Positions 10,001-21,638 of a stretch of 64,000 nucleotides of DNA are shown here, in pieces. Source of the DNA: Mixophyes australis. Its lineage: Eukaryota; Chordata; Amphibia; Anura; Limnodynastidae. The stretch is taken from positions 187,239,850 through 187,303,849 of the forward strand of contig JAVHZZ010000006.1 of assembly GCA_036250195.1 (NCBI GenBank). Direction: 5' to 3'. A model generated the notes under the pieces. It was given only the letters and a program-made list of their open reading frames with translations, made no database searches and was not told the DNA's origin. A program made the position numbers and the translations under genes. The first letter of the stretch is position 1. Every line of letters starts with the position of its first letter.

Positions 10001-11369
10001 TGTTGAGGTGGAGAACAAAAGCAAGAGCTATAAAAAGTACATACTATAATCCACATTTTGCGAGAAACAAGGGACAGGCTGGTTAGGGTGATATTAATAC
10101 CTGATTTCACTACAGACACCAGTGTCTTTTGTTATATGATATCAAACTTTTCCTTGGGGTGGACCTGACGTTCCACAGGAAGTTGGTCATAGCATTTCAT
10201 ATAGAAATGCGAAGCAACTTTTCAGGTTTTCACACAAACCTTCACAAACCTCATGCCATGAGATGGGGGCGAGAACTTAAATTTGTTCACTAATGTAACT
10301 CAAGCATGGTTGAATCTGATATTTTATATTAGAAAATGGAATATCCTTATCAATTATCTATACATCATAAAGAAGGAGGACACCAACATATATTTCCACA
10401 TTGTAGCTCATACTAAACCATAAAACATTAGTCAATGACGGTGACTTTATTAGGTTATCCTTAAATAGTTCGCTGTGTTTGCCCTTCATCACCTTCACCT
10501 TACCTTGAATAAGATAACCAACTTATATAAAATAAAGACACGGAGACTTGAGTAAAGTGGCAAACTGACGTATTTTATTATAACCTAATTAAACCTGGTA
10601 GCGGAGAAAGAGGACTGTGGATCAGCTCCAGCGATACCCAACCAAGCGTGGACATGGCAATATAGCCTTAAGTCCACCCACTTCTCTCATAACTCCACTG
10701 CTTGGCCGGCCCTAACCTGGCGTCAGAGTAAACTGCACTTACCTCACTACTCACTCCCCCTCCCTCACTGAGCCGGGCGAGGCCCCTCCCCACAGAAGGG
10801 ACAAGAGTTACCGATTGCCTTTTAAGGGGACAGATACCTGCGGCCAATCACGATAGAGCCGTATATATCAGCCGCTGATCGCAGTGCCTTCCTTCCCCAC
10901 AAACTACCTATAAGCCCTTAATAACCAAGTTAAACACACCACCATTCCTTAAAAATTAAACTTAAAAATGGCGTGGGTGGGTGGGATTTTGCCAGCCGAG
11001 TGACTCAGACCAGGAAGGGCAGCATACTATACAAAGCCACAAGACCCTCCCCTTAGCATCATTGGTCAGGTCTATTTCTCTGTTAACCCCTTCAGGTAAG
11101 TGCAAGCTCGAATGCAACACTGTCACTATTTAATAGCGTTCGTCTATAGGGGACTCTCTTGTAATTAATATCATAGATAAATTAAAGTTTAAGCCCTGAA
11201 CTTTGAAACTCTGCAAAAACCTACATTGGCAAAATTATAGAGTCAACACCAGGCAGAGATGTAGAGAATGCACGAGGAAACAAATTTTGGGTAGGACATT
11301 TTTCTTTCTCTTTGTTGTTTTATATATCCTTTATTCAGTAAGAAGAAATTTAATTCACTTATTTTTCAG
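10001..11369. other. No gene seen; possible retroelement 3' tail at 10500-11090
   Basis: The segment from about 10510 (AATAAAGACACGGAGACTTG, then a tract containing TTTTATTATAACC) resembles in layout the minus-strand end of the Ngaro element at 17190-17290 (AATAAAGACACTTGACACTTG, then TTTTATTAAAAAT). It may be a tail of a related element, but no coding part lies beside it. The rest is unclassified. Confidence 0.35.
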
Positions 11370-12293
11370 GACAACAATTAGAATGTCCAAATCTGGCAAA
11401 CAAGGTTTTAGAATTCTTTTGGCTCTTGCAATAATTTGTATTGTGGTCTTCGGGTTCATCATTCATCTGAAATATTTCCAGGTATGTTCTTTATTGATTA
11501 AACAAATCATATTTTATCTCTGTGGACAGGACTTAATATTTTCTAACAGAAGAAATATTGTTTTCCATCAGCCTTCAAAATTTGAATTTCTTCAAGTAAA
11601 ATATGCTCTGCTCTCTGCCTGGGGACCATCAGAAACAATGACCATTGAAACTGAACCCAAGAACATAGATCAGCAAATAAACCAGCTATTGAATGCCATA
11701 AATCATACAATTCCAAATGTAGACTTTATGTATCTAAATGAAACAACCAATGCTAAAAATAGCATTGCAACCATATTAGATTATAAAGAAAAGTACTGTA
11801 TCGGAGACCCCTTAACTGTTAGAGTTGAAATGTTCAATTATTTTGGTGAAAAGAAGACCTATGGAGGAGACTTTTTACGAGCCCGGATTTTTTCCTCGAA
11901 ACTTGAAGCTGGAGCATCTGGGAAAATTGAAGATTATAACAATGGGACCTATAATGTCTATTTCCCTCTGTTTTGGGAAGGTTCTGTACAAATATCAATC
12001 ATCTTGTTACATCCAAGTGAAGGAGTGTCTGCTTTATGGAAAGCAAGAAATATTGGATATAAATATATCAGTTACACAGGAAAATTCCTCAATAAAAGTC
12101 AAGAAATTCATACAGAATGTGGATTTCACTTGAATTCAATAAAAGAAAGGTGTGAATATGTGGACAAGAAATATGGAGAATTATTCTCTTGCATAAAGCC
12201 ACCAGGGGTAGCTTGTGAGGCTTTTATATCACTGAAGAGTGGGAACACACCTTACACTAATCTCACCAACGTGGAGAAGAATCTTTTTATTAG
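11370..12293 (+). CDS. NXPE-family protein (neurexophilin and PC-esterase domain), partial: N-terminal exon
   Basis: This is the N-terminal part of an NXPE (FAM55) protein, a type II membrane or secreted glycoprotein with a neurexophilin-like domain followed by a PC-esterase domain. A splice acceptor (TTATTTTTCAG) ends at 11369 and the first ATG is at 11383. The protein starts with a short basic stretch and one membrane span (ILLALAIICIVVFGF), a signal anchor. Family blocks follow: KYCIGDPLTVRVE, YGGDFLRARIFS, GASGKIEDYNNGTY, FWEGSVQISIILLHPSEGVS and ISYTGKFLNKSQEIHTECGF. The exon ends in a donor (TTAG then GTAAAT) at 12293, inside the codon for Arg, where human paralogues also change exon as far as I recall. 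No exon for the esterase half was found downstream in this window, so this is either the first part of a gene with long introns or an orphan exon. NXPE genes are multicopy in frogs. Confidence 0.82.
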
Positions 12294-13811
12294 GTAAATA
12301 TTTCCTTCAAATAATGTAGTCGTTTGCATTTTAGATACTTTACTCTCTCCAAACCTAAATAGATTTGTAGAAATGTTTCTGTGACATATTACAAAAGGAC
12401 ATGGGCACCATTCCTTCTATGCAGTACACCAATAATGACACAATTTGCAGATGAAGCTACAATCTGGAAAGTAGTACTGATAAAGTGGTTTTCCACTGCT
12501 GAATAATCTACTTCAAACAACTTCCATTTCGTTAGTTTAGCAGGGCCTCTTACCCAGTATCATATGAGTAGAGTGGCAGAGCAGTAGAGGCCATTGCTGA
12601 ATGAAAAACGCAAGAAGTCAGGAGGATAAAGCAATGTAGTTAGTAAATGTGACAGGAAGGGATGCACACGCTAATTAATTAGTCAGTTTTAGGTGGAAAA
12701 TATGTTTAAAGTGTTATAATTAAATAAATGTGGGGCTGTTGAGATTTAATGTTCCTACCCTGCTAACCTCAACATATTTAAATATTCCTTATATGGATGA
12801 TTTCACATCTGTAAAAGTTGTTTCTTTTTACTGTACCTGTACCGATACTATTGTCTGCATTTATTTAATTTCCTAACCCTATCAATGCAGATATGAGGCT
12901 CTTGCTGAAATGGGCAGAGTCCCATTTGCCTTGCATAAAATACACATATTTGTACTGTGCATGATCCCAAAAAATGCATACACCTACGTCTGTATGCACG
13001 TGCTTCCAGGGGCTGGCTGGGCTGGGGGCAGGGAGGCATCTCCGAGCCAGTCCCAAAGTGAGCTGCCTTGGTTCTGGTCAGTGGACTACCTGCATTAGCA
13101 CTATCTAGCCACTTATAATTGACTGATTGTGTACCCCTGAAGCTTTCATCATTGCTAGAGCCTATAATATATTATTTTTGGGCATATTTTATAACATCTG
13201 TGTGTAAGTATGCCTGTCTTAAACCTGGTGCATATATTACAGGTGCAGTGTGCATGCACCTTCAGATGTGTACTACTCGGCATATGGGGGTAAATGTCCT
13301 AGTATTATGTACTGCTTTATAGAGATATGTGTCCAACTCAGCCTGAGCCCCATACTGTACATCTATAATTATATATGAGTATGTATATTAATGTTAGTCA
13401 GTGAAGGGTTAATCTCAGCACAATATTAAGTATTACAGGAAAAGTACAGAGTCTGAGCAGTCAGGGTAAAAATTAATCCATGCAGGATATATTAAGAAAA
13501 GAAACATATTACTTAGGAATAGCAAACTAGTGTAAATTAATAGATTGCATTATGGAATACACTATGCATTAATAATACCTTAATTGTAGGAACTTTATTT
13601 CAATAAGAGGTTTGGTTTAATAATGCTGGTTAAGAAAATGTTTATTACGTTTTGTCACAAGAGTGAATATAGATTAATCTAATGTTATTTTCTGTGAATT
13701 CAAACATTGTTTCAAAATGTCTCTATCACGTAAGGATTTTGAGTTACACTGAATTAATGTTTACAATATTACGTTTATTAACAATACATACATAGTAAAC
13801 AATTAACTCAC
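12294..13811. other. No further exon recognised; intron or intergenic
   Basis: No open frame here shows NXPE esterase motifs (GDS block or the catalytic Asp-His end) or any other domain. AT-rich, no repeat family identified. Confidence 0.5.
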
Positions 13812-15448
13812 TTAAAATGTAGAAATATAGAATTTTAGGCTGTATTTTGCCTCAGGAGCATCCCTTTTAAGGGTCCAACAATAGTCAGCAAACATGCTTG
13901 AACTCCACTTGCCCTGATTCTGCCTTTCTATTACGGAAATATCCTGGTGGAACCATTCGCCATGTTCATCGCTTACTGCTCCAAGGTTTGCTGGAAAGAA
14001 ATCCAGGTGCGGGTCCAAGGAATGGATTTTCAAAGACATGTTACATCCCATGGTCTTGTTAGATTTTAAAAGATTGTCTTCGTAGTTGTCTGCCTTATTT
14101 TTCCCTAAGAGGTTACAGCAAGTACTCTTAAAAGACTCCCATGCAGCCTTTTCAGCCTGATTCAACTGACCATCAAAGCTCTCATCTTGAATCAGTTCTC
14201 TTATTTGAGGTCCTACAAATATTCCCTCTTTGATCTTCAGGAATTTTTTACTTAAGTATGCAAATTTAAGTCCACTTTGACCCATTGCTTTAATAAAGTT
14301 CTTCATAAGACCAAGCTTTATATGGAGTAAAGGTAGATATTCTTTTTCCGGGTCAACAAGTGGTGCACTGACAACATTCTTCTTTCCTGGGGTTAGTAAT
14401 GATCGCCTTTTCCATTACTTCTGAGTGTAATGATTTCTCCGGTCTCTGCTGTCCCAGTCACAAACAAAACAACAGGACTTTGTGAAACCAAGGCTTAGTC
14501 CAAGCAAAAGAGTAATGACTCAGACATTCCATTTGTTTTCTTCATACTTGATTTCATCCAGCAGGAGTTTCATGCTCTCATATGTTTCTTTCATATCAGC
14601 AGCATGAGCTAGTGGTACTGATCAAAACTTATTTGCATTGTGGAGAAGCACAGCTTTCAAGCTAACTTTAGAAGAATCGATAAATATACGCCAATCTTCT
14701 GTTTTGTACTCGTGACCCAATCATAACAGAATTAACATTATTGCCAAAAACAAGTCCATCTTCATGGGAAAAGAGATCCTTAAAGTCACTATGCCTATAT
14801 CTAAAGACACATACTTTTGGTTCTTTGTGGGGGAGATTCCAGCCTTTCAATTAGGACCCTGAAATCTCTGCTTAGCTTTTAGATAGGATCAAATCTCGGA
14901 CAAGGTCATTGAGATTTTCTTGGGTATGTAAATGTGTTTCAAAAGACAAACAGGAAGCTTCAAATGTTGGATCAAGCCTTACGTGATCACCACCATGCTG
15001 TACAGGCTCTTGTTCTTGTTCACCATCACTAAGTATGACATTTTCTGGAGACTATGACACAGGCAATTCTTCACTATAAGGCACAGGCCTTATGGCAGAT
15101 GGTAAAATAGGGTATATCACAGTGTGCTTTGACTTAGAACTGATGCCTGAAATGTTCGTAAGACAAAAGCAATAATCTGTACAGTGATCTTTTGGTTCCA
15201 GTCAAATCTTTGGAACAGCATAGTTCAAGTTCTGAGAACCCTTTGATCAACCTGTGAGAAGTCTGACACAAGTGATGCAACATAAATGAGGTGCCCAATT
15301 TTTTATCTTGGTCTCCAACGTTGTGTCCAAGGTAAAGCTCATAACACTTCTAAATGAGTAGATTAAAACAATGTTTCTGATATTTAAATGTTACCTCACC
15401 ACAAATGTAGCAAAAAGAGTTTGGATGGTTAACACAGTTTCTAGCCAT
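13812..15448 (-). pseudogene. Repeat-associated protein of unknown function, broken copy
   Basis: Read on the minus strand, a coding region starts at the ATG at 15448 (MARNCVNHPNSFCYICGE, a possible zinc-binding start with a CxxC) and is traceable to 13812 through several stops and frame changes. Pieces seen in order are HVRLDPTFEASCLSF, LPHKEPKVCVFRYRHSDF with FSHEDGLVFGNNVN, LGLSLGFTKSCCFVC-like sequence, and an unbroken end of 164 codons (14306-13812) with GIFVGPQIRELIQDESFDGQL, AVSDEHGEWFHQDIS and FADYCWTLKRDAPEAKY. I recognise this as a protein found as many near-identical predicted copies in widely separated animals, behaviour expected of a mobile element. I do not know its function or superfamily. 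The last third being open while the rest is broken is notable. Confidence 0.7.
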
Positions 15449-15570
15449 TGTGCCACTTGGTATTCTAACACTATAAAATATATTTTGAACTATATAAATA
15501 TCAACTTATGACAGAGAAACACACAGAATTAAATGTTTACAAAACGAACTCTGACCACCAACTGGTTAGC

Positions 15571-15740
15571 AATGGTCACTTAAGTGCTCACATTGTCCAT
15601 AGCAACTAATCAACATCTACCTTTCATTTTATAGAATATACTTCATAAATGCTTCCTCAAAGTTGATTGGTTGCTATGGGCAACTTCTCCACTGGTTCAC
15701 TTTTCCACTCTTTTCACTGCTTGATACATGAACCCCTTAG
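15571..15740. mobile_element. Hairpin MITE related to the one at 19463-19640
   Basis: The stretch 15592-15623 (GTGCTCACATTGTCCATAGC...) pairs imperfectly with 15662-15693 (GGTTGCTATGGGCAAC...). The right end reads GCTTGATACATGAACCCCT, the inverted form of the terminus of the MITE at 19463 (GGGGGTAAATGTATCAAGC). The left terminus is degraded and no target duplication was found. Confidence 0.6.
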
Positions 15741-15744
15741 TAAG

Positions 15745-17189
15745 AAAGGTTAACTTGCTTAGTCATCACTCCTATGACTCATCATGTCCAAAGTGCATCA
15801 TCCAGCAGAATGTGACTCAGCTGTTTAGGATTTTGTACCCTTCTTAATTTATACTAATCTTCCCAGAACAGTATAATAAAGAAAACAATGGAAATTTACT
15901 GAAGAAAAAAACCTCCTTAAATGCTGTATAAATTTGTTATATATCATAATGTACATTCTCAAAAAGGGCATAACTTTAAAACTCTGAACTGATATAAAGA
16001 TTCTAAGACCATTTTTGAAATCAGCATAGAAAATACATATATAATACCACCTGAGGTGCCCTGTGACAAAATCATTGTTTACCAGTGTAATCTTTCTGTA
16101 TCAGTTTCAATTGAGCCTTCTATTGCTACTGTTCTGTTGGAGGACCCTGCTTCCTCAACTATGTAACTTTCAGTCTGCAGCATCCTGTTTGTCTTCATTC
16201 TCCTCCAAGACACTGCCCTGTTACATGCAGCCCTGTTGTTACTTGCTCACAACCATGAATGAATAGGTTACAGCTTCCCACAAATCAGTGATCAGTGCAT
16301 TCATCTGCTGATATTCTCTATGTGGCTTTGAAAATACACATTATTTAATTGGCCATAGACTGTTCTATCCCTGTCACTTAAAATCTGATAAAATACTAAT
16401 GAGCATGAGAGGATGATTGATAACAAAGAGGTGCTTTGACCATAGCAAAATATCCCATGTAATCATTTTTTCATTATAGAATTTGCAAACATGCATTAAA
16501 AAGTTTTCGGAATTTAAGTATCTTTAAATTAGGCTTGACGATAGACCTAACAAATTATAACATTTGGCCAACCAGCCTTTCCTTATGTAACAGCTGAACT
16601 TGAATTTAAATAGGTAACCCCAATCAGTTACTAATTCTCCACCAGTCTATCCAGATTGAAGCTCTCCAGACACAGAAACATTCAAGCTAAATACATTTAT
16701 AAAGTTGTTGCAAAAAATGGTGACATTATACATTGCTTTAATAAACTGTGCTTCTTACTATACTTCCTAAACTGTTTTAGAAAGACACATTTAGGATCTC
16801 AGGTTTTGTCCTAAGTAGGAATACATTTCCTGAACAGTTACATGTCTATATTATTTAACTGTGTTGTGAACACAGTAGAAATAAAATGAAAATATAAAAT
16901 GAAACATGCTCTTTTATGGTTCAGTGTTCTTAAGTGCATTTCACTGGAAAGGGAACAAATTTTGATCAGTGAAACCAAGGTGTGCTTCTTTAAATTAATT
17001 ATATGAGTACAAGTGAATAAAATCGTTTGGAAAGTGCACCCAAGACATTTAAGACCACAGTGTATGTGTTAACAAAAGTGAATGTAGTCCGGCGCTCTAT
17101 AGCGAACAATATAGAAATCACTTAAATCGCCTAGCAGTTTATTTACACCTTAACTGTACATGAGTACCCTTACCAAGAATTATCTTACC
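15745..17189. other. No gene seen
   Basis: AT-rich sequence. A 67-codon frame at 16063-16266 is hydrophobic but has no family features. No repeat was classified. Confidence 0.5.
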
Positions 17190-17645
17190 TAATAAATAAA
17201 GACACTTGACACTTGCTTGGCAAGTGAAAGGTCACAAATTTTATTAAAAATAAATTAAAGTGGTGGCAAATAAACAACGCAGTCATTCAGCTATCAGCCA
17301 TTCTTATAGCGTCCCAAACGTATTCAGACACTTCTAGATAATGGAGCTCCACTCTCCCCTATTTGGCTCAATAGCTGGGGCGCCCTATAACTCCTTGAGT
17401 GTACTAACAATGAACCTCCCTATTAAGTGAGAGTGCCCCACCGCCTCCCGAATGTGTCATTTATGGCTGCTGATTGGCATGCTTTTCCGCTAAAGCTAGG
17501 TCCTGAATGAAGGAACCAAAGTGCGCCACCCACTGTGACCTCTCAAAGCACAACAAGAACCTGAAAAAGCTGCTCCACAAAAACAAACTAAACATTCATC
17601 TGAAAGGTGCACTCCAGCCGAACTGTACAAGTAAGGAAATTTAAA

Positions 17646-18124
17646 CTAAATGTCTGGATGGGCCACCACCGAACAACCTTTTCCCATCAGAAACTTCCCA
17701 GTTGCCGGGCTCACTCTAAAATGGGCCTTATCGAGGCAAACCAGATTAATAGCGCCTCTCCATGTCCTCCCAGGAATAATATCTGACCAAATTATACGGA
17801 TCCAGCGAGACAGAATAAGATCAAAATTAGACTCAACGTGCTTGGTGAACTCCAAACCCTGCCCAAATGAACCACCAATACCTCGGGATGCCAAGCTTGG
17901 CTCCATTCAGGTAGAGGGTACTTAACATTAAACCCCCACTGGAGTCCCCTAGCTCCTAACCAAAGAGCCCATCTAGCCCCAGGGAAAATGCTTGTGCAAC
18001 GAGTTGGACCACTCTTATTGGCCAAATACACAAAAGAATGTCCCACCATACACTGCTTCATGGAGTCCCGTCTACAACCTGAAACATGGAGGGATAAGAA
18101 ATGTAAAAACAGCAACCCAAACAT
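17646..18124 (-). pseudogene. SGNH hydrolase-like ORF of the Ngaro element
   Basis: The first part, read from 18124, has MVGHSFVYLANKS, where GHS matches block I of SGNH hydrolases (the nucleophile Ser), then FPGARWALWLGARGLQW and HPEVLVVHLG. The frame then shifts at about 17880, exactly where the conserved GxND block should follow, and continues in another frame from about 17906 with WSDIIPGRTWRGAINLV and ends VAHPDI at 17646. So the catalytic set is split by an indel. The role of this ORF in Ngaro elements is not established. Confidence 0.68.
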
Positions 18125-18321
18125 GATAACAGGGAACCAGGGGCAGAGAATGAACAGATAAATACAGCAGGCTTAGCCAGAGGAAAAGAAGCACAGGACA
18201 AGCCAATCAGGCCCCTCATCTTCAGGAGAAATTAATAAAATCCCTTCATGCCCCCTCAAAAATGAGACAATTAACACCCATCAGGGGTCAGTCCAGTCAG
18301 GGAAGGAAGCGAGTATCAATG

Positions 18322-19450
18322 CTAAACGCACAGCCTAACATATTTCTTGTAGTGCCATAATGGTTTCAACAGAACAACCATTCTCAGCGGCCCACTGATC
18401 CTAACAGAATTACTGCTGTAGTCAACCACGTTTAAACCAAAGCTACACAAACATTGCTGAAAAACTGCCCTGAACTGGTATTTAGTCAGATAAGACATAT
18501 CGGAATGCCTCATCCGATTACAGCCAGTATCCAGACTCCTGCCCAATTAGCTACCAGCCATACTTACTGGACAAACCAGGTTAATTGGCTGTTATCAAAT
18601 TGACCCTAGTCTCCCGGGCTGTGTGTGTATGTTAGGGAATTTAGACTGTAAGCTCCATTGGGGTAGGGATTGATGTGAGTGAATTCTCTGTACAGCGTTG
18701 CGGAATTAGTGGCGCTATATAAATAAATAATGATGATGATGATAGCATAGTCCCTATACAACAACCTGATTCAACGCCCTTTACTGAGCTGATCAGTTTG
18801 TGACTTGTGGATCTTAAAAACTAAACTATGACAATGAAAAACAACATTCTTTTAAAGCAAACCCAAAAAAAGCCATAAAGAAAGCCATGCAAATTAAGCA
18901 AACTTCAATCACATCAACTGCAACCATGGCAACAGCCCCCATCAGGCTCAACAAAAGATCCCCATCAATAGTCCTTCTTCTCTCCTCTACCATCTGGGAA
19001 AGCCTGACCTAGCCCTTTAAATCTTTGCAAACCAGAAAAATCTTAGTGACATCCTCGGAACCTCTTAACTGTTAAAAGAAAGAAATACCTGCCAGAGTCA
19101 ACACCATAGGGGCCTTACACTTCCCAGAGGAAAAACCATCCCATATAAAAGCCAACAAACACTGAACCCCCATCTGACCTCCGAGACCACTCGTGTTACT
19201 GAAACAATCCTATGATATTCACGCCTCCCTATACTTCTTCAAAGTTGTCAGTGCAAATGCATTCCCAAACAGACCTTCTATGGCTTCTTCATAATATGCC
19301 AAACATAATCCAGGCATGACATACCCACATCAATAGCCGCAGGTGCAACAGCTCAAAATGCAGCCCAATGAAAGTGCAACAATGCATCGGCAATAGAGTT
19401 AACAGCCCCAGGGACATGTCTTGATTTAGAAAGAATATTGATGCACAAAC
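18322..19450 (-). pseudogene. Tyrosine recombinase remnant of the Ngaro element
   Basis: Read on the minus strand, the RNase H tail gives way to decayed recombinase sequence. The clearest piece is 18546-18322, with YLTKYQFRAVFQQCLCSFGLN, then DYSSNSVRISG where active copies have a His-Ser-x-Arg box, and finally KKYVRL, which corresponds to the region of the catalytic Tyr. The box His is replaced by Asn. Two later insertions lie in this region. Confidence 0.6.
18577..18745 (+). mobile_element. SINE, 5'-truncated, inside the Ngaro element
   Basis: Only the 3' half of the SINE is present, from GGTTAATTGGCTGTTATC to GTGGCGCTATATAAATAAAT and a (TGA)n tail. It lies inside recombinase-derived sequence of the Ngaro copy and so is younger than it. 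Confidence 0.85.
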
Positions 19451-19462
19451 ATTTTAAGACCA

Positions 19463-19640
19463 GGGGGTAAATGTATCAAGCTGAGAGTTTTCCGGCGGGT
19501 TTGAAAAACCAATCAGATTCTAGCTATTATTTATTTAGTGCATTCTACAAATTGACAGCCAGAATCTGATTGGTTGCTATAGGCAACATCCCCACTTTTC
19601 AAACCCGCCGGAAAACTCTCAGCTTGATACATTTACCCCC
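19463..19640. mobile_element. Hairpin MITE, 178 bp, with long terminal inverted repeats
   Basis: The element starts GGGGGTAAATGTATCAAGC and ends with the exact inverse GCTTGATACATTTACCCCC. The inverted arms run about 47 bases almost without mismatch and continue with lower identity to an AT-rich centre. The target duplication is unclear because of the G/C runs at the ends. Inserted in the Ngaro element between RNase H and recombinase sequence. Confidence 0.88.
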
Positions 19641-19689
19641 CCGATGTCCAGGAAATCTAATCGCAGGAGGAGAGGAATTATTATCTGTT

Positions 19690-20890
19690 TATTAATTGCC
19701 TCAGAGACCCCCAAATTATCGCACTAGAATACAATGCTCCTGTCCTGCAAACAATTCCCCCACAATCCAACAGCCACAATGATCAGAAATAACTCTAAAA
19801 AGATGCAGATTCTTTGTGAGTCCCTCCTCATGCCAATCATGGGGACAGGGTGCACCACTCACCATCCAGGTAAGCCCCAAAGCCGGCGGACCCAGTTGCA
19901 TCAGTAAACAGCTGAATGTCCCCGTAAGTTGTGGGAGAAGGAACCCACAAGCGTAACCCATTGAAAGGTTACAAGAAAATCCGCCACATCGCCAGATCCT
20001 CTCTAATTTCCTCAGGCAGCTTAATAAAATGATGATTTTTCACAACACCCTCAGTAGCCCTCTCAAGCTTCCTACAAAAGATCTGTCCCTTCCGGATCAC
20101 ACAACATGCAAAATTCAACAGCCCCATTAGAGACTGAATCTGTTTCAGCATGATTTTGCTAACCCCAGCAAACAAATCCAGCATGTCCCTCAACTTAGCC
20201 ACCTTGTCTGCTGACAACCAGTAACAACCTGCCAGTGTATCAATCTAAATCCCCAAATACAACAACTTGACAGTTGGACCTTCAGTTTTGTCAACTGCTA
20301 CTGGCACACCTAGCACCATAAAAAAAGTTGTGCGCCGAAAACAAAACCTCCTGACAACCAATGAAATCTCCTGGACCTACAACAAAAAGTCATCCAAATA
20401 ATGCACCACATCACTGTGGCCCTTCCCAACATCTATGCACCCATGAGTGAATTAATTAAAACACTTAATAAAGGCACACAACACTGCCCAACCCATAGCC
20501 AAGCATTTATCTACCTAAAAACCGTCATCCAATTTAAAAGAATCAGGGTGTAGGGGGAGGAGACGTAAAGTCGATTCCACATCCAGCTTTCTCAGCAGCA
20601 CATTTGACCCATACAGCTGGACTAAAGTCAAAGCCTCCTTAAATGACTGATAGACCACCTTGCAATCATCCCCATCAATTGTGTCATTCACCAATAGCCC
20701 TGGAGGGTGGGGCAAATGTTGGATCAAACGGAACTTATCCGGTTCTTTTTGGGCATCATCCCCACAGGGGAAAGGATCAAACCTGTTATGGGAGGAGAAG
20801 GTAATGGACCACACATTCTTCCCAAGTGCACTTTCTGGGCCACCTTGTTCCTAACAACCTCAGGCATCTCCCGGGCTGACTTTAACTTAT
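19690..20890 (-). pseudogene. Ngaro reverse transcriptase and RNase H, broken
   Basis: The RT core on the minus strand is at 20814-20515 with FRLIQHLPHPPGLLVND (the DIRS-type equivalent of the fingers motif) and LLRKLDVESTLRLLPLHPDSF (motif A Asp). The active-site box HYLDDFLL can be read near 20405-20380 in another frame. RNase H follows: LFTDATG then GFGAYLDGEW is read near 19910-19860, and a typical linker (HVPGAVNSIADALL) near 19420. At least four frame changes separate these blocks, so the enzyme is not functional. Confidence 0.8.
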
Positions 20891-20929
20891 GAGGAGAACA
20901 GCCCCAAACATCCCCATGAATAGGCAACA

Positions 20930-21638
20930 AGAACCCTTTTAAAAACCTTTCAAACAAAAGCAGAGTGGCATGACTATGGGGGTCCCATCCCAACCAATTA
21001 GAAAACTCAGCCAAAATCGCCGGTGAAAAACCTGAAGGCTGGGGGCCTCCTGACCAGGAATGCTCAGCGGGTAGTTGACCCACGCATCTAGTACAATCCC
21101 TCTTGGAGTGACCCCCTTCACACCCAGAACAAGCATGTCTGAAGCGACAGGAAGAGCCTCTGTCGCAATGCCCGCTGTTAAATGCAAAGCACTTACCTCT
21201 GGACATAAAGGACGTGCCAGGCCTTTCCTGCACCTGTCTCTGCCTGTCAGCCCCACCATCAGGAACACCAGTTTGAGGCTGCATAACATCCAGCCATATC
21301 TCAACATCCTTGCAGCCAAAACCCATCATATACAAGCCATCCAGTTTCTTAAGAAAGGCACTCATCATATATAGGTGACACCTGGAGAAATGACATTTAC
21401 AAATGTGAAGCTGGGGACAGTGAGCAGAGGCAAGTTCACTGACAACTACCAGGAGGGGAGAGAATGCTGGTGCTGCAGGTCTGCCTTCTCCCTGCAGGAA
21501 AGAACACAGGGATGCTGTGCGCACCACCTCATCTCTGAGATGAGCGGTGCAAGGAGCTGTAAATGAGGCAGCGGGAAACAGGGAGGGGGGAGGGCACACT
21601 GCTGCCGCCAGTGACAGAGCCAGCATTGCAACCGCCAA
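20930..21638 (-). pseudogene. Ngaro gag-like ORF with CCCH/CCHC zinc fingers
   Basis: A cysteine-rich segment near 21210-21105 (minus strand) reads as a CCCH finger (C-x7-C-x5-C-x3-H, from CFAFNSGHCDRG to RFRH) followed at once by a C-x2-C-x4-H-x4-C knuckle (CSGCEGGHSKRDC). This pairing is typical of the protein ahead of RT in DIRS-order elements. The N-terminal part is low complexity. The same open stretch runs into RT-proximal sequence at its end (KLKSAREMPEVVRNKVAQKV). Confidence 0.68.

Noticed and set aside
11203..11382. Extending the NXPE protein upstream to 11203
   Set aside because: The frame is open but begins at TTG and lies before a good splice acceptor at 11369.
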